From Thamnaconus septentrionalis (lineage: Eukaryota > Chordata > Actinopteri > Tetraodontiformes > Monacanthidae), in contig CM020510.1 in NCBI GenBank assembly GCA_009823395.1, forward strand, positions 18,354,773 through 18,418,772: a DNA stretch of 64,000 nucleotides, in the 5' to 3' direction. The notes beneath the pieces are model-generated. The model made no database searches. It was not told the origin of the DNA and was given only the letters and a program-made list of their open reading frames with translations. The position numbers and the translations under genes are program-made. Each line of letters begins with the position of its first letter. Position 1 is the first letter of the stretch. This document shows positions 59,093 through 64,000 of the stretch, piece by piece.

Positions 59093-62000
59093 AAGGGGGG
59101 TTGGGGGGAGGGTTGCAGCTTGAGTTGCACAATACCATTCAAACAGGGCTTCGTCTATTCTGAGCACTGAAATGTCTCGTGGCTCTTCTTCGGCGAAATG
59201 TTGCCGTGATTTCCCTCGTGTCTCCGCCAATCCCTTTAAGAGTAAATTACTGGAAAATAAATAAGAAAAAATAAAAACAGCGCCCCTTTATGACATACGC
59301 AAGCTCTCCCAATTTCACAGCCTATTGCCACCCAAAACATTACGCTCTCCAAAATAAACCTGGGAGATGAGCGGCGCAGTGGCACGCGTCCTGATGCCAT
59401 TAGGAGGCGACGTCTCGTTAACCGCCCAACTTAACAAGACCGGGTCGTTGCCGCTGAATGCGCGAATACGGAAGTTAATATTACCCGTACAAGAAACGGA
59501 GTCAAGAACTTAACAGTGAAAAACCACACGAGGATGCCAGTTGCGCCACTAAGCCTCTTGGACGTGCTGCCGTTTTGTCTCCAGCAACATAAACGGTGGA
59601 CTTCTAGGGGGGAAGGAAGGCGACTGATTAGATAGCAACTGGCAAATTCCATCAAGAGGGCATTGAGTGAGCAGCGCAGCTTTCATATGACGCTGCTAAT
59701 CAAAAAACACACCAGGGAGGGGAATGTGGCGCTGACATCCAAGTACGCACCTAAGGGGGAAACAAGGTCTTAAGGTCTTTTCTTCTTCCGTCTTTTTTTT
59801 TTTTTTTTTTAAGTCTAGAACTAAATTGTCCGCCTCATGGTCGAAAATGCATCACGGCACTTGCCCAGCGAGCTTGTTGGATCCACAGAAATACTTCCAC
59901 CTTTTTCAATATCTAGCAGCAGCAATGCACAGAAATAAAACGGATAATGGCCTGAAAGACTATGTTGTAATGTCAAACGCGGAATAGTTTATTTGAGTAA
60001 TTAGCTCCTTTTGGAAGTGTGCGAGCTCTGAAAGGTGCTCAATAGTGATGAGCCATCCCCCTGCATTTCTGCTTATATAGATGCTTTACATTCTGCCATT
60101 AGCTGTGACACAAAAGGAAGCACCAACTAACTACACTACGGCAAAGATTTACTATCACTTAAATTCCACAGATTCATTCAGCAGACACCTTTTTCCAAAG
60201 TGACGTGCAACACAAGCGAGATGGTTATCTCCGTAAATAAAAGAAAACAGTGGCGTCTAACAATATACTCTTACAATAATACATTTTTATTTTCAACACA
60301 CTAAACACTGAACAATAATTGCCAGCGGCACTGAGCCAATTGTGCCTATTTTTCAACAGCACTTTAAAAAAAAAAAAGAGACAAACAAAACAAGCCATTA
60401 CTGTCGGGCCCATCAACACACACAAGCACACAGAGTGCAGTATATGTTGCCCCAGCGGAAGGATGAGTAATCTACTGATACAACATTGGCAAGGGCCGAG
60501 ACTTCGGCACTGTGCAGCACACAGAGCTGCATTCTGGGAACGCGAACAGAACAAGTATGAATCATGGGGGTATTAGGGAAGCGCTCGGCGGGCCCTGTGT
60601 TCCACTTCTGCTGAGGGCTGCCGAGGGGCTAAGTCTCTTAACAGCTGCTGAGATTTGGAGGGAGCAACCATCATGAGTGCAGACTGACTCGCTGGCAGGA
60701 CCTCTGGCTGGACTTCAGAAAACACCAGGAGGCAGGACGTGTGCAAACGTGCCCGTGTGTGTGTGTGTGTGTGTGTGTGTGCATAGCATAGAGGACACTG
60801 CGCAAACAGTTCGTTTCCACATCAGTAGCGTTACCCAAACCACTCAAATCCGGTAGCCGCATTAAAGTGACGTCTGTGTGGGTGTTGATAGGTGCCGGTG
60901 TGCTCGGACTGAAAAACTAGCACCCACGGGGATTGGACTGGGCTGGAGCCAGCAGCAGCAGCAGCAGCAGCTAAAGACTGGCCTTTGATCCAAGTTAGAA
61001 GCCATGCGAGATCGGTTGCACTTGCACAAGCTTACTGCTTGTGATATTCATTTTCCACTCAGAACAAATAAGTACTCGTTGATGAAGTACTCACATAAAC
61101 CCACCCACCCTCTTCTTTTTGGCGGGAAGCAAAACAAGTGATCTTGTTATTGTTTAGCTGTCAAGATGGGGCTAAATTAAAGTAAGGGACGTTTTTTTTT
61201 TTTTTAACTAGCATTGACCTATTGCCACACCACTTGAGTGTCAAATAATTTCATTGTACTTAAAAAAAACCATGGTGCTGAAATATTAGTCAATTTTAAC
61301 TTATTCTTGCATTACTTATTTCTATTTTTCATTAAAGCCTTTGAGAAAAACAGTTCATTTTTGCCCGTCATTCTTTCCTTAACCCAGCAAACAAGCAAAG
61401 TGTGAACAAACTGGTTAATAAGAACACATGTTGCAAGGATAAGCTGGTTGTTGTTTAAACTTTCTTCCTTTTCTGCTGTATGAAATAAATGCAGGCGGTA
61501 AAAAGAACAAACCAAAAAAAAATAAAATGTTTTTTTATTTCAAAGCCAGCTGCTCATACCGCAGCACTCTATGGGGATTCAACAAACACCTGGAAAATGT
61601 CATGTTATTTATACCTCCTCTGAATTAACACAATCCTTAAAAGTAAAAAAAAAAACAAAAACCAAAAAAAAAAACCTCATCATAATGAGGAAAGCATGAC
61701 AGCATCTTTCCTTCTGGCAGTTGGTCCCTCAGTAGCGGATCACTGAAGGCTGTCACAGAAGATGCTGCGTGTCACTGTCAACACTTTTGAAAACACTCAT
61801 TGTTAGATGTCAAAAAGTAAGGAACTCCGACTGCCGCTACCAAAAAAATAAAAATTAAACAAATCATTCAAACTCCTTACTAAAAGGCATATGTTATTAT
61901 TATCCACTGGAATTCTTTTGGCTTTGAATGCCTCCATGGTGTAGAAGTACACCTGCTCTGACAACAAAAGGCGGCAGGTGTGCTGCTGCAAACGATGACT

Positions 62001-64000
62001 GCAGCTTGTGCAAATGATTGACGGTCATGGTCATCTTGACAAGTGTTTTAAATTGGATCACTGATTTGCATTGCGCCGTAGCAGAATGTATATCAGTTCG
62101 ACACCTCATTAAAAGATGTTTTTTTTTAATTGATTTGTTTATTTAAGCGTCAAACACCCTGATTGGTGCCCAGCCATCGTGGGCTTATTAGACACTGATC
62201 AATACATTGATGTCAATAATATTCCCACAATTACATCCATAATAGCCAAGTGGCCACAGAAAAAAAGCCAAAGATAACACAACCTAAAATTAATGACACA
62301 TATAAATAAAATAATTTGTCAGATGGGATAGAAAATACATTTTCTATAAATTTAGCCAAAGCAAAAATTATTTTGTTTTAAAGTCCTGGTCAGACACCAA
62401 AAACATACTGTAGTTTAACCAATATTAAAAAAAAAAGAGCCAAACAACTCAGGGTCATTAAATTTCAACAGTGGTGACCATTCTGGCCACCCGTCCTTCT
62501 AATTATTACATTTGAGTTGATTTTGTCTGGTGGCAAAGCTGCCACACAGACTACTGACAGATCTACACCAAACCTTCCCAGTAAATAAAAAATGGAGGAA
62601 TGATCAAACAGCAGAAGCTGAGAGCTTGTGTACACAAAGACCTGCAAAAAAGGAAGGGAGGAAAAAAAAACCCCCACAAAACTAGCTGGAGCGTTTCTTT
62701 GAAGGCGACAGCCTCCTCGCAGTCTCACTCCCCTCCCTATCAGTCAGACACGACAGATCTGCAGGAGTGATTCGACTCACTTGGCGAGCCATTATACTCC
62801 CCGTCTTCTGCAGCGGCAAAGCTTTCTTAAATATGCATGCCCTACATTTCCCCACCACCTTCCCAATTCAAATGGACGTCCCCCTGCTCTCGCCTCCGTT
62901 CTCCTGCAGACTCCTCTGCCATCCCGCCTGCCGCCTGCCGCTGCTCTCCACGACTGCGCTTTTTATTTGTGGCTGACCCAATTTCCAGGTTTGATCCATC
63001 CTTGCCGTCTTACAGGCACACTGTATAGGCGGCAGGCAGACGGACAGACAGACACAAAAGGCAACGGCAACAAGCTGTCAAGGATGCCTCAGCTGTGCCC
63101 ATTAGAGTGCCCACAATCCCCCCGCCCCCCTCTTTTTTTTTTTTTTTTTTACAATAACCCATCGCTCTCCGCCTCCTCGTGCCAAACCCCGGCGCTGCTT
63201 CATTGTCTTTACGGCTCCAGACGCATGCATCCATTCTCATAGACCCCCTGCGTGTGTGTGCGCGCGCGCGCGCCCAGAACTCCTCCCTCTCTCCCTCCCT
63301 TGCAACACTTTACAGCGTTGTGCGGCGAGGGACTCGGGAGGCTCGTCCATTGTCTCGCACGCTCGCTGCAACAGGGCGTGGAGTCCGAACCTTTCACGGA
63401 AACTTCAAGACCTTGGAAATATCACCAGTCCGAAAAAAGCAAAGGATTGACAGAGAGAGAGAGAGAGAGAGAGGTGGTGGAGCTGGCAGCGCGTCCAGTC
63501 CAGAGTCTCCAGAGTTGCGTGGTTGGGGAAATCAGGAATGATCGTTCAAATTTGAAGATTGAAGAGTGTAATATTTCCATTCCTGCCGCCACCGGCCGCC
63601 GTCTGCCCGGGTTACGTCGACGCCATGAGAGCTGCAGCATGACGATGACATATGAATGCCCTTACATAACAATATCACATTGTGCAATCGGGGCATAGGG
63701 GTCTGAGTAATCAGGACACAATGGTTTTATAATACCCTGTGATGAGCCATGAGAAAATCTCGCGGCCGGCCGGCAGAGAGGCGACAAATCACGCGGGAAA
63801 TGCTTGCGGTGACGGCCCGGCGGGTTCCCTCGCCACATTCTTTGCTAAGAATGAGCCGCGAAGAGAATAAATGAGTTTTGGTAGCGCAGCCGTGAAGTAG
63901 TTGGCTAAGTAAGGCTGGCAAAGGCGATCACCTCTGCGTGGCTGTTTGAAACAGTGAATGTGTGAAATCATGAAAATTCAAAGAAATTAAGAAAAATCCT
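59093..64000. other. SIK2 upstream intron, no exon recognised
   Basis: I searched the minus strand for the preceding SIK2 segments (the region before DYL, the VAIK lysine, the glycine loop) and found none, so those exons lie beyond 64000. Simple repeats present: GT (60756-60781), GCA (60953-60972), GC (63258-63274) and GA (63451-63474). Two stretches without simple repeats (about 59930-60180 and 63540-63960) look like unique sequence. Confidence 0.55.
60756..60781. repeat. (GT)n microsatellite
   Basis: A GT run of about 26 bp in the SIK2 upstream intron. Confidence 0.93.

Overview
The window is nuclear DNA of a ray-finned (teleost) fish. The genes are intron-rich with GT-AG introns, the encoded proteins are vertebrate-type, and the spacers are full of long CA, CT and GAA microsatellites, short MITE/hAT elements with terminal inverted repeats, and tRNA-derived SINEs. 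No bacterial or viral gene and no CRISPR array was seen. Exon models were built by hand from splice sites, reading phase and family resemblance.

Layout. (1) 1013-8214, plus strand: myeloid leukemia factor 1 (MLF1), lacking only its short first coding exon, with a poly(A) signal near 9113. (2) 10517-11917, minus strand: Mediator subunit MED29, tail to tail with MLF1; its first exon carries an apparent 1-base frameshift. (3) 12636-21894, plus strand: a complete 15-exon PP2A scaffold subunit gene of 589 codons (PPP2R1A/B family, called PPP2R1B from synteny). It is head to head with MED29 across a 718-bp spacer. Its 3' UTR has poly(A) signals up to about 23435. (4) 23441-33832: a large repeat-rich spacer that includes the 3' UTR of SIK2. 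(5) 33833-57478, minus strand: salt-inducible kinase 2 (SIK2), exons from the catalytic loop to the C-terminus. The first ~105 codons (P-loop, VAIK lysine) lie beyond the right edge. (6) 57479-64000: a SIK2 intron without recognised exons.

PPP2R1B and SIK2 sit tail to tail here, as I recall them on human chromosome 11q23. This supports the B-paralogue call and indicates an old syntenic block. MLF1 and MED29 are not neighbours of that pair in human as far as I know.

The most striking structure is a near-perfect 2.3-kb tandem duplication (about 54484-56791 and 56792-59092). It carries two identical 162-bp copies of the SIK2 exon that encodes the HRD catalytic loop. The copies differ mainly by single-base indels, many in homopolymers. 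Two conserved coding exons elsewhere (MED29 exon 1, SIK2 last exon) also show 1-base frameshifts in low-complexity sequence. Together these make a false duplication and residual base errors from a long-read assembly the leading explanation, although a genuine recent exon duplication is not excluded. I found no convincing evidence of a new biological system.
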